Below are positions 37,462-45,911 of a stretch of DNA of 64,000 bases, one piece after another. Within the stretch, counting starts at the first letter, position 1. Each line of letters begins with the position of its first letter. The stretch spans positions 1 to 64,000 of the forward strand of contig NZ_KB899917.1 of NCBI RefSeq assembly GCF_000378465.1. The letters run 5' to 3'. Made by a program: the position numbers and the translations under genes. This stretch comes from Elioraea tepidiphila DSM 17972. GTDB lineage: Bacteria; Pseudomonadota; Alphaproteobacteria; Acetobacterales; Acetobacteraceae. The notes under the pieces were generated by a model. That model did not search any database. It was not told the origin of the DNA and worked only from the letters and a program-made list of their open reading frames with translations.

Positions 37462-38556
37462 ATGGCGACGATCAAGCGACTGGGCGTGCTGACCACGGGC
37501 GGCGACTGCGCCGGTCTGAACGCGGCGATCCGCGCGGTGACGATTCGCGCGGCCGGCACCTACGGGCTCGAAGTGCTCGGGCTGATCCAGGGGACCCACG
37601 GGCTGATGGAGGACCCGCCACGCTTCGTGACGCTGGATGGCTCCGTGAACGACCCGTCCCTGCTGCGCCAGGGCGGAACGATCCTGGGCAGCGTCAATCG
37701 CGGCGATCCCTTCTCCTTCCCGGTCCCGGGTGGCGGCAAGGAGGACCGCTCGCCCCTGATCTTCCGCGGCGTCGAAACGCTCGGGCTCGACGCGATCGTC
37801 GGCATCGGCGGCGACGGCTCGATGCGCATCATGCACCGGCTGATGCAGGCCGGCCGGTTCCCCTTCGTCGGCATCCCCAAGACCATCGACAACGACCTCG
37901 CCGCGACCGAATACGCGATCGGCCACCATACCGCAGTGGAGGTCGCGACCGAGGCGCTCGACCGGCTCCAGCCCACCGCCGCGAGCCACAACCGGATCAT
38001 GGTGCTGGAGGTGATGGGCCGTGACGCCGGGCACATCGCGCTCTCGGCCGGCATGGCAGGCGGCGCCGACGTGATCCTGATTCCCGAGATTCCCTGGCGC
38101 GTCAGCGTCGTCGCCGAGGCGATCGCGCGGCTGCGCGCGCGCGGCCGCAACTTCGCGCTTGTGGTGGTCGCTGAGGCGGTTCCCTCGCCGGAGGGAGAAA
38201 CGGTTCTGGCCGGACCCTCCGCAGCCGGCGCGATGCCGCGGCTCGGCGGCGTCGGCGCACGGATCGCCGCAACGCTTGAAAAAGCGACCGGTGCGGAAGC
38301 GCGCGTCACCGTGCTCGGTCACGTGCAGCGCGGCGGCAGCCCCGGCGCGCTGGACCGGCTCGTCGCCTCGTCGATGGGCGTGCACGCGGTCGATCTTGCG
38401 GTGCAAGGAAAGTTCGGACGGCTCGTGGTGTGGCGCGAGGGGAAGGTGGCGGATGCACCGGTGGCCGAGGCCGCCGTGGCGGCGCGGCCGGTCGATCCGC
38501 AGGGTGATCTCGTGCGGGCGGCGCGCGGACTCGGGATCTGTTTCGGCGATCAGTAG
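37462..38556 (+). CDS. pfkA: 6-phosphofructokinase
   Basis: The 364-residue enzyme phosphorylates fructose-6-phosphate. Motifs are GVLTTGGDCAGLNAAIRAV at the start, GIGGDGSMRI (Gly119 at the position equivalent to E. coli Gly104), GIPKTIDNDL with the catalytic Asp, EVMGRDAGHIAL and VLGHVQRGGSPGALDR. Lys140 precedes TIDND, where ATP enzymes of the E. coli type have Gly. Gly plus Lys is the combination of group III enzymes such as actinobacterial ATP-dependent Pfk, while PPi enzymes usually have Asp plus Lys. ATP use is therefore more likely. ATG 37462 is chosen over an upstream TTG. The palindrome at 38570 follows its stop. Confidence 0.93.
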   Translation: MATIKRLGVLTTGGDCAGLNAAIRAVTIRAAGTYGLEVLGLIQGTHGLMEDPPRFVTLDGSVNDPSLLRQGGTILGSVNRGDPFSFPVPGGGKEDRSPLIFRGVETLGLDAIVGIGGDGSMRIMHRLMQAGRFPFVGIPKTIDNDLAATEYAIGHHTAVEVATEALDRLQPTAASHNRIMVLEVMGRDAGHIALSAGMAGGADVILIPEIPWRVSVVAEAIARLRARGRNFALVVVAEAVPSPEGETVLAGPSAAGAMPRLGGVGARIAATLEKATGAEARVTVLGHVQRGGSPGALDRLVASSMGVHAVDLAVQGKFGRLVVWREGKVADAPVAEAAVAARPVDPQGDLVRAARGLGICFGDQ

Positions 38557-38569
38557 GACAAGGAAAGCG

Positions 38570-38596
38570 GTGGGGGGACCACGCTGGTCCCCCCAC
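38570..38596. repeat. palindromic element, family 1 copy D (between convergent pfkA and amidase)
   Basis: A 12-bp perfect stem (38570-38581 with 38585-38596), loop CGC, flanked right by CACCCCCCTGCATC as in copy B. It lies 13 bp after the pfkA stop and may end transcripts from both sides. No T run follows. Confidence 0.88.
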
Positions 38597-38635
38597 ACCC
38601 CCCTGCATCCCTCAGGCACCTCGCGGGTTCTGCCG

Positions 38636-40048
38636 CTACGGGCGCCAGAGCCGATCGTCCGGCATCGGCATCGGGTTCGCCGCCTCCAACACCGCGCTGC
38701 CACGCAGCACCAGATCCTCCCGGAAATGCGTCGCCACGAGCTGGACACCGACCGGCAGTCCCTCCGCATCCAATCCCCAAGGCACACTCGCGCAGGGCTG
38801 CTTCGTCAGGTTGAACGGCCACGTATAGGGCGTCCAGTCGTACCACTCGGGATAGCGCACGGTGTCCGGCGTGTTCACGCCATGGCCGGCCTTGAACGCA
38901 CCGAGTGGCAGGGTCGGGCACAGCAGCAGATCGAACCGATGGTGGAACGCCACCATCGCATGGATGAGGCGCGTCCGTTCCGTCTGCGCGAGCTTCTCGG
39001 TCACGGCGGCCAAGGCAAGCCCGCGCCGCCCGACATCCAGCAGCCCCGGATCGAACAGCGTCAACCGCTCGGCCGGCGTCGTCATCACCGCGATCGCATA
39101 GGCCGCCTCCCAGATCGTCACGAAGCCGGCGCGCATATTCCAGAGCGGCGGGTCCTCCCAGGTCACGGTCGCGCCAGCGGCTTCAAGCGCCTTGGCCGCA
39201 CCCTCCAGCGAGGCCATCCTCACGTCATCCACCGGCGGGGCGAAGCCGAGCGTCGGCGAGACCGCGACACGCAGCCCCTTCACGCCCTCCGCCAGCACCG
39301 AAGGGTAATGCGGCGCCGGCACGGCGGAGGCGATCGGATCGCGCGGATCGGGCCGGCTCATCCACGCCAGCACGGCGGCACTGTCGGCGACCGTGCGCGA
39401 CAGCGGCCCGGGCGCCACCAGATCGCCTGCAGGCGAGTCGTAGAGACCGGGCACACGGCCGGTGGTCGGCTTGATGCCGAACACGCCCGTGAAGCCCGCG
39501 GGCATGCGGATCGATCCACCCCCGTCACCACCTGTCGCGATCGGGCAGACCCCCGTGGCCACCGCCACCGCCGCCCCGCCCGAGGAGCCGCCCGGCGTAC
39601 GCTCGGGGTTCCAGGGATTGCGCGTCACCCCCGTCAGCGGCGAGTCGTTCACGCCCTTCCAGCCGAGGTCGGGCATCGTCGTGCGCGCGAAGATCACGCA
39701 CCCGGCCTCGCGCAGCCGCGCGATCATCGGCGCGTCCTCGGGCTCGGGCAGCGGCTCGCGCGTGCGGCTGCCCGACTGCTTTGGCATCCCCTTCGCGGCG
39801 TGATTGTCCTTGATCGCGAGCGGCACGCCATCGAGCGGCGACAGCGCCTCGCCCCTCGCCCAGCGCGCCGCACTCTCCCCGGCTGCCGCGCGCGCGCCCT
39901 CCTCGTCGAGCAGCCGGAAGGGGCAGAGTACGGGTTGCACGGCCTGGGCACGTGCGAGCGTCGCCTCGACCACCTCGACCGGCGAGAGCCGCTTGCTCCG
40001 ATACGCCTCGGCAAGCGCCGCCGCGCTCATGCGGTGGATCTCTGTCAC
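38636..40048 (-). CDS. amidase (amidase signature family)
   Basis: A 470-residue amidase-signature enzyme that hydrolyses amide bonds by a Ser-cisSer-Lys triad. Lys80 is in PLAIKDN, Ser155 in TPGGSSGGAAVAVATG, and the nucleophile Ser179 in GGDGGGSIRMPAGFTG. The rest of the signature (GVFGIKPTTGRVP) and the C-terminal LPVGVQLVATHFREDLVL are normal. The GTG at 40048 has GGGGAG eight bases upstream and is preferred to an earlier TTG. Divergent from the HpxZ-like gene only 65 bp away, which may mean shared control. HpxZ genes are often beside AtzE-type amidases, but this one looks more general, so the substrate is open. Confidence 0.9.
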   Translation of the reverse strand: MTEIHRMSAAALAEAYRSKRLSPVEVVEATLARAQAVQPVLCPFRLLDEEGARAAAGESAARWARGEALSPLDGVPLAIKDNHAAKGMPKQSGSRTREPLPEPEDAPMIARLREAGCVIFARTTMPDLGWKGVNDSPLTGVTRNPWNPERTPGGSSGGAAVAVATGVCPIATGGDGGGSIRMPAGFTGVFGIKPTTGRVPGLYDSPAGDLVAPGPLSRTVADSAAVLAWMSRPDPRDPIASAVPAPHYPSVLAEGVKGLRVAVSPTLGFAPPVDDVRMASLEGAAKALEAAGATVTWEDPPLWNMRAGFVTIWEAAYAIAVMTTPAERLTLFDPGLLDVGRRGLALAAVTEKLAQTERTRLIHAMVAFHHRFDLLLCPTLPLGAFKAGHGVNTPDTVRYPEWYDWTPYTWPFNLTKQPCASVPWGLDAEGLPVGVQLVATHFREDLVLRGSAVLEAANPMPMPDDRLWRP

Positions 40049-40113
40049 GCTGGCTCTCCCCTTCCCTGTCGCCCGCGTGCACTCTGGCCCGCGCAACGAC
40101 GGAGGTGAAGCCC

Positions 40114-40512
40114 ATGGAACTCGACATCCCCGAGGTGGTGGCGGAGGCGCGCGCGGTGCTCGACCAGTACGAGACGGCGCTGATGAGCAACGACATCCCG
40201 ACCCTCGAAGCGCTGTTCTGGGACGATCCGCGCACCATCCGCTTCGGCGTCGGCGAGATCCTGGTCGGCATGGACGCGATCCGCCGCTTCCGCCGCGCCC
40301 AGACCGGTGGCTATCAGCAGCGCGAGCGGCTGGAGGTGCTGATCACCACCTTCGGGCGCGACGTCGCCGTCACCAACATCGTCTACCGGCGCGTCGCCAC
40401 CGGCATGATCGGCCGCGAGACCAAGATCATGGCGCGGATTCCGGGCCTGGGCTTCCGCGTGGTCTCGGCACATGTGTCCCTGAACGAGGTCGGCACCCCC
40501 GTGCAGCGCTGA
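40114..40512 (+). CDS. hpxZ: HpxZ-like protein (DUF3225, SnoaL/NTF2-type fold)
   Basis: The 132-residue protein matches the DUF3225 family, named HpxZ after the oxalurate part of purine breakdown in Klebsiella. Visible are YETALMSNDIPTLEALFWDD, TIRFGVGEILVGMDAIRRFR, and the ending GFRVVSAHVSLNEVGTPVQR. The fold is the small NTF2-like cone. Its exact biochemical role is not established. A textbook GGAGGTG site precedes the ATG. The divergent amidase is 65 bp away, but no hpxW or hpxX gene is visible, so an oxalurate pathway is not demonstrated here. Confidence 0.85.
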   Translation: MELDIPEVVAEARAVLDQYETALMSNDIPTLEALFWDDPRTIRFGVGEILVGMDAIRRFRRAQTGGYQQRERLEVLITTFGRDVAVTNIVYRRVATGMIGRETKIMARIPGLGFRVVSAHVSLNEVGTPVQR

Positions 40513-40593
40513 CCGGCTTGCCGCACCGTGCGGCGGCGTTAGGGTGGCCCCGTTCCGGGTGCCTCCGTGCCCCAACGTCAAGGATCGAGGGTG

Positions 40594-41856
40594 ATGCCCG
40601 ACCATGTGGTGGTGATCGGCGCCGGCGCGGTCGGCGCGGCGACCGCGCTGACGCTCGCGCGCGAGGGCCATCGCGTCACGATCCTCGAACCAGGCGAACC
40701 GGGCGGGCAGCAGGCGGCAAGCTACGGCAATTCCTGCTGGATCAGCCCCGAGAGCGTGGTGCCGATGGGCGTTCCGGGGATCTGGAAGAAGGTGCCGGGG
40801 TTCCTCGCCGACCCGCTCGGGCCGCTGACGATCCGCTGGCGCTTCCTGCCGCGCCTCGCCCCCTGGCTCGCGGTGTTCCTGCGCGCCAACGCCACCGTGC
40901 CGAAGGTCGAGCGCACCAGCCGCGCGCTCGCGGCGCTGCTGCACGACGCGGTGGCGCGGCACGAGGCGCTGGCGGCGGAGGCGGACGCGTCGGCGCTGAT
41001 CGCGCGCGTCGGCCACCTCTACGCCTGGCGCGACCGGGCGGCCTTCGAGGCGGATGCGCTCGGCTGGCGGCTGCGGCGCGACGCGGGGATTCGCTGGATC
41101 GAGCTCTCGGCCGAGGAGCTGCACCAGCGTGAGCCCGCATTGTCGCGCGACTACACCTTCGCGCTGCTGATCGAGAACGCCGCGCATGTGCGCGATCCGG
41201 GCGCGCTGGTGGCCGCCTATGTCACGGCCGCGACCGCGCGCGGGGCGACGCATCTGCGCGGCCGCGCGACCGGCTTCAAGGTCGAGAACGGGCGGCTGCG
41301 CGCGGTGGTGAGCGACGCGGGCGAGATCGCCGCCGACCGCGCGGTGATCGCCACCGGCGCGCACGCCAGGCCGCTCGCCGCCGCGCTCGGCGACCGCGTG
41401 CCGCTGGAGAGCGAGCGCGGCTACCACGTGGTCATCCGCGACCCGGAAGCCACCGTGCGCACCCCGGTGATGATCGGCGATGCGCGCACGCCACTGACCC
41501 CGACGGCGCATGGGCTTCGCGTCGCCGGGCAGGTGGAGCTCGCTTCGATCGAGGCCGCGCCGAACTGGCGCCGCGCCGAGGTGCTGAAGCGATTGGCGCT
41601 GCGGCTGCTGCCCGGATTGCCCCGCGACCTGCCGGCGGAGCGGCTTTCCTTGTGGATGGGCCACCGGCCGTCGATCGCCGACGGCCTGCCGGTGATCGGG
41701 CCCGCGTCGGGGTGCGCGGACGTGATCCACGCCTTCGGCCACGGCCATGTCGGCCTCGCCTCGGCGCCGAAGACGGCCGCGCTCGTCGCCGACCTGATCG
41801 CCGGCCGCGCGCCCGTGATCGATCCCGCCCCCTACAGAGCCGCGCGGTTCCGATGA
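40594..41856 (+). CDS. D-amino acid dehydrogenase-like FAD oxidoreductase (DadA family)
   Basis: A 420-residue FAD-dependent deaminating dehydrogenase of the DAO/DadA family. The dinucleotide motif HVVVIGAGAVGAATALTLAR starts the protein. Then come EPGEPGGQQAASYGNSCWIS (residues about 32-51, a DadA-like hallmark), ESERGYHVVI, LWMGHRPSIADGLPVIGP and the C-terminal FGHGHVGLASAPKTAALVAD. Such enzymes oxidise D-amino acids at the membrane and pass electrons to the quinone pool. ATG 40594 (AAGGA nine bases upstream) is preferred to GTG 40567. The stop overlaps tag in ATGA. Confidence 0.87.
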   Translation: MPDHVVVIGAGAVGAATALTLAREGHRVTILEPGEPGGQQAASYGNSCWISPESVVPMGVPGIWKKVPGFLADPLGPLTIRWRFLPRLAPWLAVFLRANATVPKVERTSRALAALLHDAVARHEALAAEADASALIARVGHLYAWRDRAAFEADALGWRLRRDAGIRWIELSAEELHQREPALSRDYTFALLIENAAHVRDPGALVAAYVTAATARGATHLRGRATGFKVENGRLRAVVSDAGEIAADRAVIATGAHARPLAAALGDRVPLESERGYHVVIRDPEATVRTPVMIGDARTPLTPTAHGLRVAGQVELASIEAAPNWRRAEVLKRLALRLLPGLPRDLPAERLSLWMGHRPSIADGLPVIGPASGCADVIHAFGHGHVGLASAPKTAALVADLIAGRAPVIDPAPYRAARFR

Positions 41857-42473
41857 GCGGCCAACGCTGCTGGTGGTGCGGCGAGGACCCGCTCTATGTC
41901 GCCTACCACGACCACGAATGGGGCTTCCCGGTCGCCGACGACCGGCGCCTGTTCGAGAAGCTGGTGCTGGAGGGGTTCCAGTCCGGCCTCTCCTGGCTGA
42001 CCATCCTGCGCAAGCGCGAGAACTTCCGCCGCGCCTTCGCCGGGTTCGAGATCGACACCGTGGCCCGCTTCGGCGCAGCGGATGTCGCGCGGCTGCTGGG
42101 TGATGCCGGCATCGTGCGCCACCGCGGCAAGATCGAGGCCGCGATCGCCAATGCCCGCGCCGCGCGCGATCTGATCGAGCGGCACGGCTCGCTCGCCGCC
42201 TTCGTCTGGCGCTTCGAACCGCCGCCGCACGAGCGTCCGGTGCGCATGACGCGCGAGGCGCTGGCCGCGCTCGGCAGCACGAAGCACTCGGCGGCACTGT
42301 CGAAGGCGCTGAAGCGCGCGGGCTTCGGGTTCGTCGGCCCGACCACCGTCTATGCCTTCATGCAGGCCATGGGGCTGGTGAACGACCATGTCGAGGGCTG
42401 CCCGGCCGGCGAGGCCGCGCGGCGCGCGCGTGCCGCCTTCGTCGTCCCGCAATCGTCATCGGCCCCCGCGTAA
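41853..42473 (+). CDS. tag: DNA-3-methyladenine glycosylase I
   Basis: The 206-residue base-excision repair enzyme removes 3-methyladenine from DNA. The zinc site is complete: Cys6 in RCWWCGEDPLY, His in YHDHEWG, and the His/Cys pair in NDHVEGCPAG. The helix-hairpin-helix body has LVLEGFQSGLSWLTILRKRE and GFGFVGPTTVYAFMQAMG. Length is about 15 residues above E. coli Tag, due to the C-terminal tail. Overlaps the DadA-like gene by 4 bp, apparently a chance operon partner. Confidence 0.95.
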   Translation: MSGQRCWWCGEDPLYVAYHDHEWGFPVADDRRLFEKLVLEGFQSGLSWLTILRKRENFRRAFAGFEIDTVARFGAADVARLLGDAGIVRHRGKIEAAIANARAARDLIERHGSLAAFVWRFEPPPHERPVRMTREALAALGSTKHSAALSKALKRAGFGFVGPTTVYAFMQAMGLVNDHVEGCPAGEAARRARAAFVVPQSSSAPA

Positions 42474-42539
42474 CCTGGGGCTGCGCGGAGGCGAAACCGT
42501 CCCCAGGTCATCGGCGTCATCAGCAAGGGCGAGCCGCGC

Positions 42540-43508
42540 GTGTCCAGCCGTCATCCGCAATCTGCGCCACGTCTCGATCCGGCGAAGTTCCGCGACCCGC
42601 GCGTCACGGCCAGGGGCGAGCCGCGGGCCGCCGTCGCGCTCGCGGGGCTGCGCACGCTCTGGTTCAACACCGGCACGCTCTGCAACATCGCCTGCCGCAC
42701 CTGCTACATCGAGAGCAGCCCGACCAACGATGCGCTGGTCTATCTGACGGCGGCCGAGGTGGCGGGCTATCTGGACGAGGCCGAGGCCGCGGGCCAACCG
42801 CTTGAGGAGATCGGCTTCACCGGCGGCGAGCCGTTCATGAACCGCGACCTGCCGGCGATGCTGGCCGATGCGCTGGAGCGCCCCGCGCGCTACCGCGCGA
42901 TCGTGCTGACCAATGCGATGGCGCCGCTGCGGCGGAAAGCGCGCGCGCTGCTCGCGCTGCGCGACCGCTTCGGCCCGGACCGGCTGATCCTGCGCGTGAG
43001 CCTCGACCACTACGAGACCGCGCATCACGACGTCGAGCGCGGCGAGGGCACCTTCGCCAAGGCGCTGGATGGACTCGCCTGGCTGGCGCGCGAGGGCTTC
43101 ACGGTGCACGTCGCGGGCCGGGCCGCGTTCGGCGGTGAGGACGAGTCCACCCTGCGCGCGGGCTTCGCGGCGCTGTTCGCGCGCCACGCGATCCCGATCG
43201 ACCCCGCCGATCCCGTGGCGCTGATGCTGTTCCCCGAGATGGACGCGGGCGCCGACGTGCCCGAGATCACCGAAGCGTGCTGGGGCATCCTGGGCAAGCG
43301 ACCCGACAGCGTGATGTGCGCCTCGTCGCGGATGGTGGTGAAGCGCAAGGGGGCCGCCCGGCCCGCGGTCGTCGCCTGCACGCTGCTGCCCTACGACCCG
43401 CAGTTCGAGCTCGGGGCGACACTGTCCGAGGCGGACCGTCCCGTGCCGCTGAACCACCCGCACTGCGCGCGGTTCTGCGTGCTCGGGGGCGCGGCCTGCT
43501 CGCGCTGA
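42540..43508 (+). CDS. radical SAM protein
   Basis: The 322-residue protein has the radical-SAM cluster motif CNIACRTCY (CxxxCxxC) near residue 46, GFTGGEPFMNRD (the GGE SAM-binding motif), and a TIM-barrel-like middle. The C-terminal end has extra cysteines (VVACTLLPYD and HPHCARFCVLGGAACSR), which could bind a second iron-sulfur cluster. I do not recognise a substrate. Candidate roles include peptide or cofactor modification, but there is no precursor peptide gene adjacent. GTG at 42540 is the likely start, 66 bp after tag; the ribosome site is weak. Confidence 0.85.
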   Translation: MSSRHPQSAPRLDPAKFRDPRVTARGEPRAAVALAGLRTLWFNTGTLCNIACRTCYIESSPTNDALVYLTAAEVAGYLDEAEAAGQPLEEIGFTGGEPFMNRDLPAMLADALERPARYRAIVLTNAMAPLRRKARALLALRDRFGPDRLILRVSLDHYETAHHDVERGEGTFAKALDGLAWLAREGFTVHVAGRAAFGGEDESTLRAGFAALFARHAIPIDPADPVALMLFPEMDAGADVPEITEACWGILGKRPDSVMCASSRMVVKRKGAARPAVVACTLLPYDPQFELGATLSEADRPVPLNHPHCARFCVLGGAACSR

Positions 43509-44264
43509 TCAGCCCGTGCCGAAACGCCGCGGGCGCAGCCCGGCGTGGAACCAGGTGATGAAGCTGTAGATGTCGAACACCGGCAGCCCGACCGCCTCGC
43601 TGAGCGCGGCCGCATAGGGCGGCATGTTGGTGCATTCGAGCACGATCGCGCCGACCTCCGGGTGGCGCGCGACCAGCTCGCGGCCCGCATCGAGGATGTC
43701 CGCGCGCGCGAGCGAGACATCCATGTCGTCCTTCTCGCCCTTGATCAGCACGCGGAAGAACTCGCGCCCCTTCTCGGTGCCGACGAAGGGAAGATCCTCC
43801 GGGCAGTTGGCGGCGCGCAGATGCGCGGGTGTGAGCGACTGCGCGCTCACCGTCACCACGCCCACGCGTTTGCCCGGCGGCAGCAGCGCCTGCACCATCG
43901 GCACCTGCATCAGGCTGGAGGTCGCGACCGGCACGTTCAGCCGCGCCGAGAGCTCGGCCTGGAACAGGCTGAGGAAGCCGCAATTCGTGGTGATCCCCTC
44001 GCAGCCGAGGGCAACGAGATCCTCGGCCGCGCGCAGGAAATCCTCGAACAGTCCGCGCGCGCCCTCCAGCACCACGCGCTCCGGGCTTGCCCCCTTCACC
44101 ACCCGGAACATCACCGGAAACGGCCAGGTGGTGCCGTTGCCCATGTCGCCGGGGATGCGCGGGAAGCGCGCCTCCAGCATCAGGATGCCGAGCGGCACGC
44201 CATAGACGGCCTTGCCGCCGCGGGCGACGGAGGTCTCGGCTCGGAGCGACAGCGGCAGGGTCAT
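43509..44264 (-). CDS. aspartate/glutamate racemase-family protein
   Basis: A 251-residue protein of the Asp/Glu/hydantoin racemase superfamily. The two catalytic Cys positions are present in GITTNCGFLSLFQ and VLECTNMPPYAAAL, with VGVVTVSAQSLTPAHLRAA between. Such enzymes racemise or isomerise amino acids or small dicarboxylates without a cofactor. Next to an ATC-hydrolase-like gene, a role as a racemase for thiazoline or hydantoin-like acids is possible but unproven. ATG 44264 follows GAAGG. Divergent from the TctC gene over 71 bp, suggesting shared control. Confidence 0.85.
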   Translation of the reverse strand: MTLPLSLRAETSVARGGKAVYGVPLGILMLEARFPRIPGDMGNGTTWPFPVMFRVVKGASPERVVLEGARGLFEDFLRAAEDLVALGCEGITTNCGFLSLFQAELSARLNVPVATSSLMQVPMVQALLPPGKRVGVVTVSAQSLTPAHLRAANCPEDLPFVGTEKGREFFRVLIKGEKDDMDVSLARADILDAGRELVARHPEVGAIVLECTNMPPYAAALSEAVGLPVFDIYSFITWFHAGLRPRRFGTG

Positions 44265-44335
44265 GGCAAACCTTCGGTTGCAACTTGGCATGAGACACGG
44301 ACAATACGCCCTTCATCCGTTCCTGGGAGGTTCCG

Positions 44336-45322
44336 ATGACACCGACGCGCCGCCTCGTTCTCGGCCTGGCACTCGCCGCGGTCACCGCAGCCCCCGCATT
44401 CGCGCAGAGCTTTCCGGTGCAGGGCCGGCCGATCACCATCATCGGCGGTTTCCCCGGCGGTGCGGGCACCGACATCTACAGCCGCAAGGTGGCCGAGCCG
44501 CTGTCGCGGGCACTCGGCGTGCCCGTGGTGGTGGACAATCGCGTCGGCGCCGGCGGCAACATCGCCATGGACCACGTCGCCAAGGCCGCGCCCGACGGGC
44601 ACACGATCCTGATGGGCACCTCGGCGATGCTGGCGATCAACCCGCATCTCTATGCGCGCATGCCGGTCGACACGATGAAGGACTTCGTGCCGATCATCGC
44701 GCTCGCGGATGTGCCGAACGCGCTCACCGTTTCGCCGCAGCACCGGCCGCAGTTCACCGACTGCAAGGCGGTGATCGCCGCGGCCCGCGCCAACCCGGGG
44801 AAGCTGAACTACGCCTCGACCGGCAACGGCGCCTCGACCCACCTCGCCGGCGTGCAGTTCGCGACCGCGGCCGGGCTCGACATGGTGCACGTGCCCTATC
44901 GCGGCGGCCCGTTCGCGATGACCGCGCTGCTCGCGGGCGAGGTGGACATCTTCCTGCACCAGACGGTGGCGCTGGTGGGGCCATACCGGCAGGGCCAGGT
45001 GAGGCTGCTCGGCGTCACCAGCAAGGAGCGGCTGAAGGCGTTCCCCGACGTGCCGACGATGGCCGAGGCCTGCGACCTGCCCGGCTTCTCCACCACCACC
45101 TGGTACCTGTTCGCGGCCCCGGCGGCCACGCCGGCCCCGATCGTGGCGCGGCTGGAGGAGGAGATCCGCAAGATCATCACGGACCCCGAGTTCGTCGCCT
45201 GGGTCGAGGGGCAGGGCATGACGTCGATGGGCCAGGGCCCTGCCGAGGCCAGGAAGATGCTCGAGGACGATCTCAAGATGTGGGCGGAGGTGGTCCGGCG
45301 CTCCGGCGCGCGCGTCGACTGA
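44336..45322 (+). CDS. TctC/Bug-type tripartite transporter substrate-binding protein
   Basis: The 328-residue periplasmic protein has a cleavable signal (LVLGLALAAVTAAPAFAQS) and the Bug-family core: ITIIGGFPGGAGTDIYSRKV, VVDNRVGAGGNIAMDHVAKA, GHTILMGTSAMLAINPHLY, HVPYRGGPFAMTALLAGEVD. Bug proteins bind small carboxylates or amides by main-chain contacts and may work with TctAB permeases. None are nearby here, as is common for orphan Bug proteins. It likely supplies substrate to, or senses it for, the downstream hydrolase 14 bp on. Confidence 0.92.
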   Translation: MTPTRRLVLGLALAAVTAAPAFAQSFPVQGRPITIIGGFPGGAGTDIYSRKVAEPLSRALGVPVVVDNRVGAGGNIAMDHVAKAAPDGHTILMGTSAMLAINPHLYARMPVDTMKDFVPIIALADVPNALTVSPQHRPQFTDCKAVIAAARANPGKLNYASTGNGASTHLAGVQFATAAGLDMVHVPYRGGPFAMTALLAGEVDIFLHQTVALVGPYRQGQVRLLGVTSKERLKAFPDVPTMAEACDLPGFSTTTWYLFAAPAATPAPIVARLEEEIRKIITDPEFVAWVEGQGMTSMGQGPAEARKMLEDDLKMWAEVVRRSGARVD

Positions 45323-45336
45323 CGCGGCCGCGCGCA

Positions 45337-45825
45337 ATGGAGGCCGATCGGCTGCTCGACCAGCTCCGGGCGCAGATCGCCAACCGGGCGCTGTTCTACC
45401 TTGCCGCCTATGACGCGCTCGCCGACGCGGTCGGCGCCGAGCGGGCCGAGGCGGTGCTGACGCGCGCCGTGCGGCTGCGCGGCCGGGCGGTGGGCGAAGC
45501 GTTCCGGCGCTTCGCCCCGGCCGATATCGCGGGGCTGAAGGACGCGTTCCTCGGCGGGCTGCCGGGTGGCGAGGCGCTGTTCCGGCCGGACCTGCGCCGC
45601 TGCGATGAGAAGGCGCTGGAGGTCAAGTTCGAGACCTGCCCGTTGCAGCAGGCCTGGCGCGACGCCGGCGTGCCCGAGGCCAAGCGGGCCGTGCTCTGCC
45701 GGATCGCGGGCGCGGTAGATCTCGGCACCTTCGAGGCGGCGGGGTTCGCGATCGAGAATCGGACCTGGACGCCCGGTGCGCCCGGCTGCTGCCATCTGAC
45801 GATCACGCCCCGCGACGGGCCCTGA
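45337..45825 (+). CDS. L-2-amino-thiazoline-4-carboxylate (ATC) hydrolase-like protein
   Basis: A 162-residue protein resembling the ATC hydrolase family (PF14196 type). The C-terminal half carries the family's conserved residues: KFETCPLQQAWRDAGVPEAK, VLCRIAGAVDLGTFEAAGF, and the end WTPGAPGCCHLTI. In Pseudomonas the family member opens ATC to carbamoyl-cysteine on the way to L-cysteine. Many relatives have no known substrate, so the reaction is inferred. The gene starts 14 bp after the TctC gene on the same strand, and a cysteine-dioxygenase-like gene lies two genes on. Confidence 0.75.
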   Translation: MEADRLLDQLRAQIANRALFYLAAYDALADAVGAERAEAVLTRAVRLRGRAVGEAFRRFAPADIAGLKDAFLGGLPGGEALFRPDLRRCDEKALEVKFETCPLQQAWRDAGVPEAKRAVLCRIAGAVDLGTFEAAGFAIENRTWTPGAPGCCHLTITPRDGP

Positions 45826-45847
45826 CCGGATCGGCGGCAGGACAGCG

Positions 45848-45902
45848 TTGACGCGCGGCGCCTGACTTGGCATTGTGCTGACATGTCAGTGCCAATGTCA
45901 GG
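45848..45902 (+). promoter_or_regulatory. predicted promoter and operator of the GntR gene
   Basis: TTGACG (45848-45853) and CATTGT (45871-45876) are 17 bp apart, a plausible sigma-70 pair. Overlapping them is a near-perfect inverted repeat, CCTGACTTGGCA (45861-45872) with TGCCAATGTCAGG (45890-45902), one extra base in the right arm. A perfect TGACATGTCA lies between (45879-45888). This arrangement suggests autorepression by the GntR protein starting 10 bp later. Confidence 0.6.
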
Positions 45903-45911
45903 CGACGGTCA

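Noticed and set aside
37462-38556. Assignment of the phosphofructokinase as PPi-dependent from PKTIDND alone
   Set aside because: The companion residue is Gly and not Asp, so the pair fits ATP-using group III enzymes better.
38636-40512. Amidase plus HpxZ as a purine/oxalurate degradation operon
   Set aside because: The genes are divergent and the hpxW/hpxX genes are missing; the amidase lacks features that would make it clearly AtzE-type.
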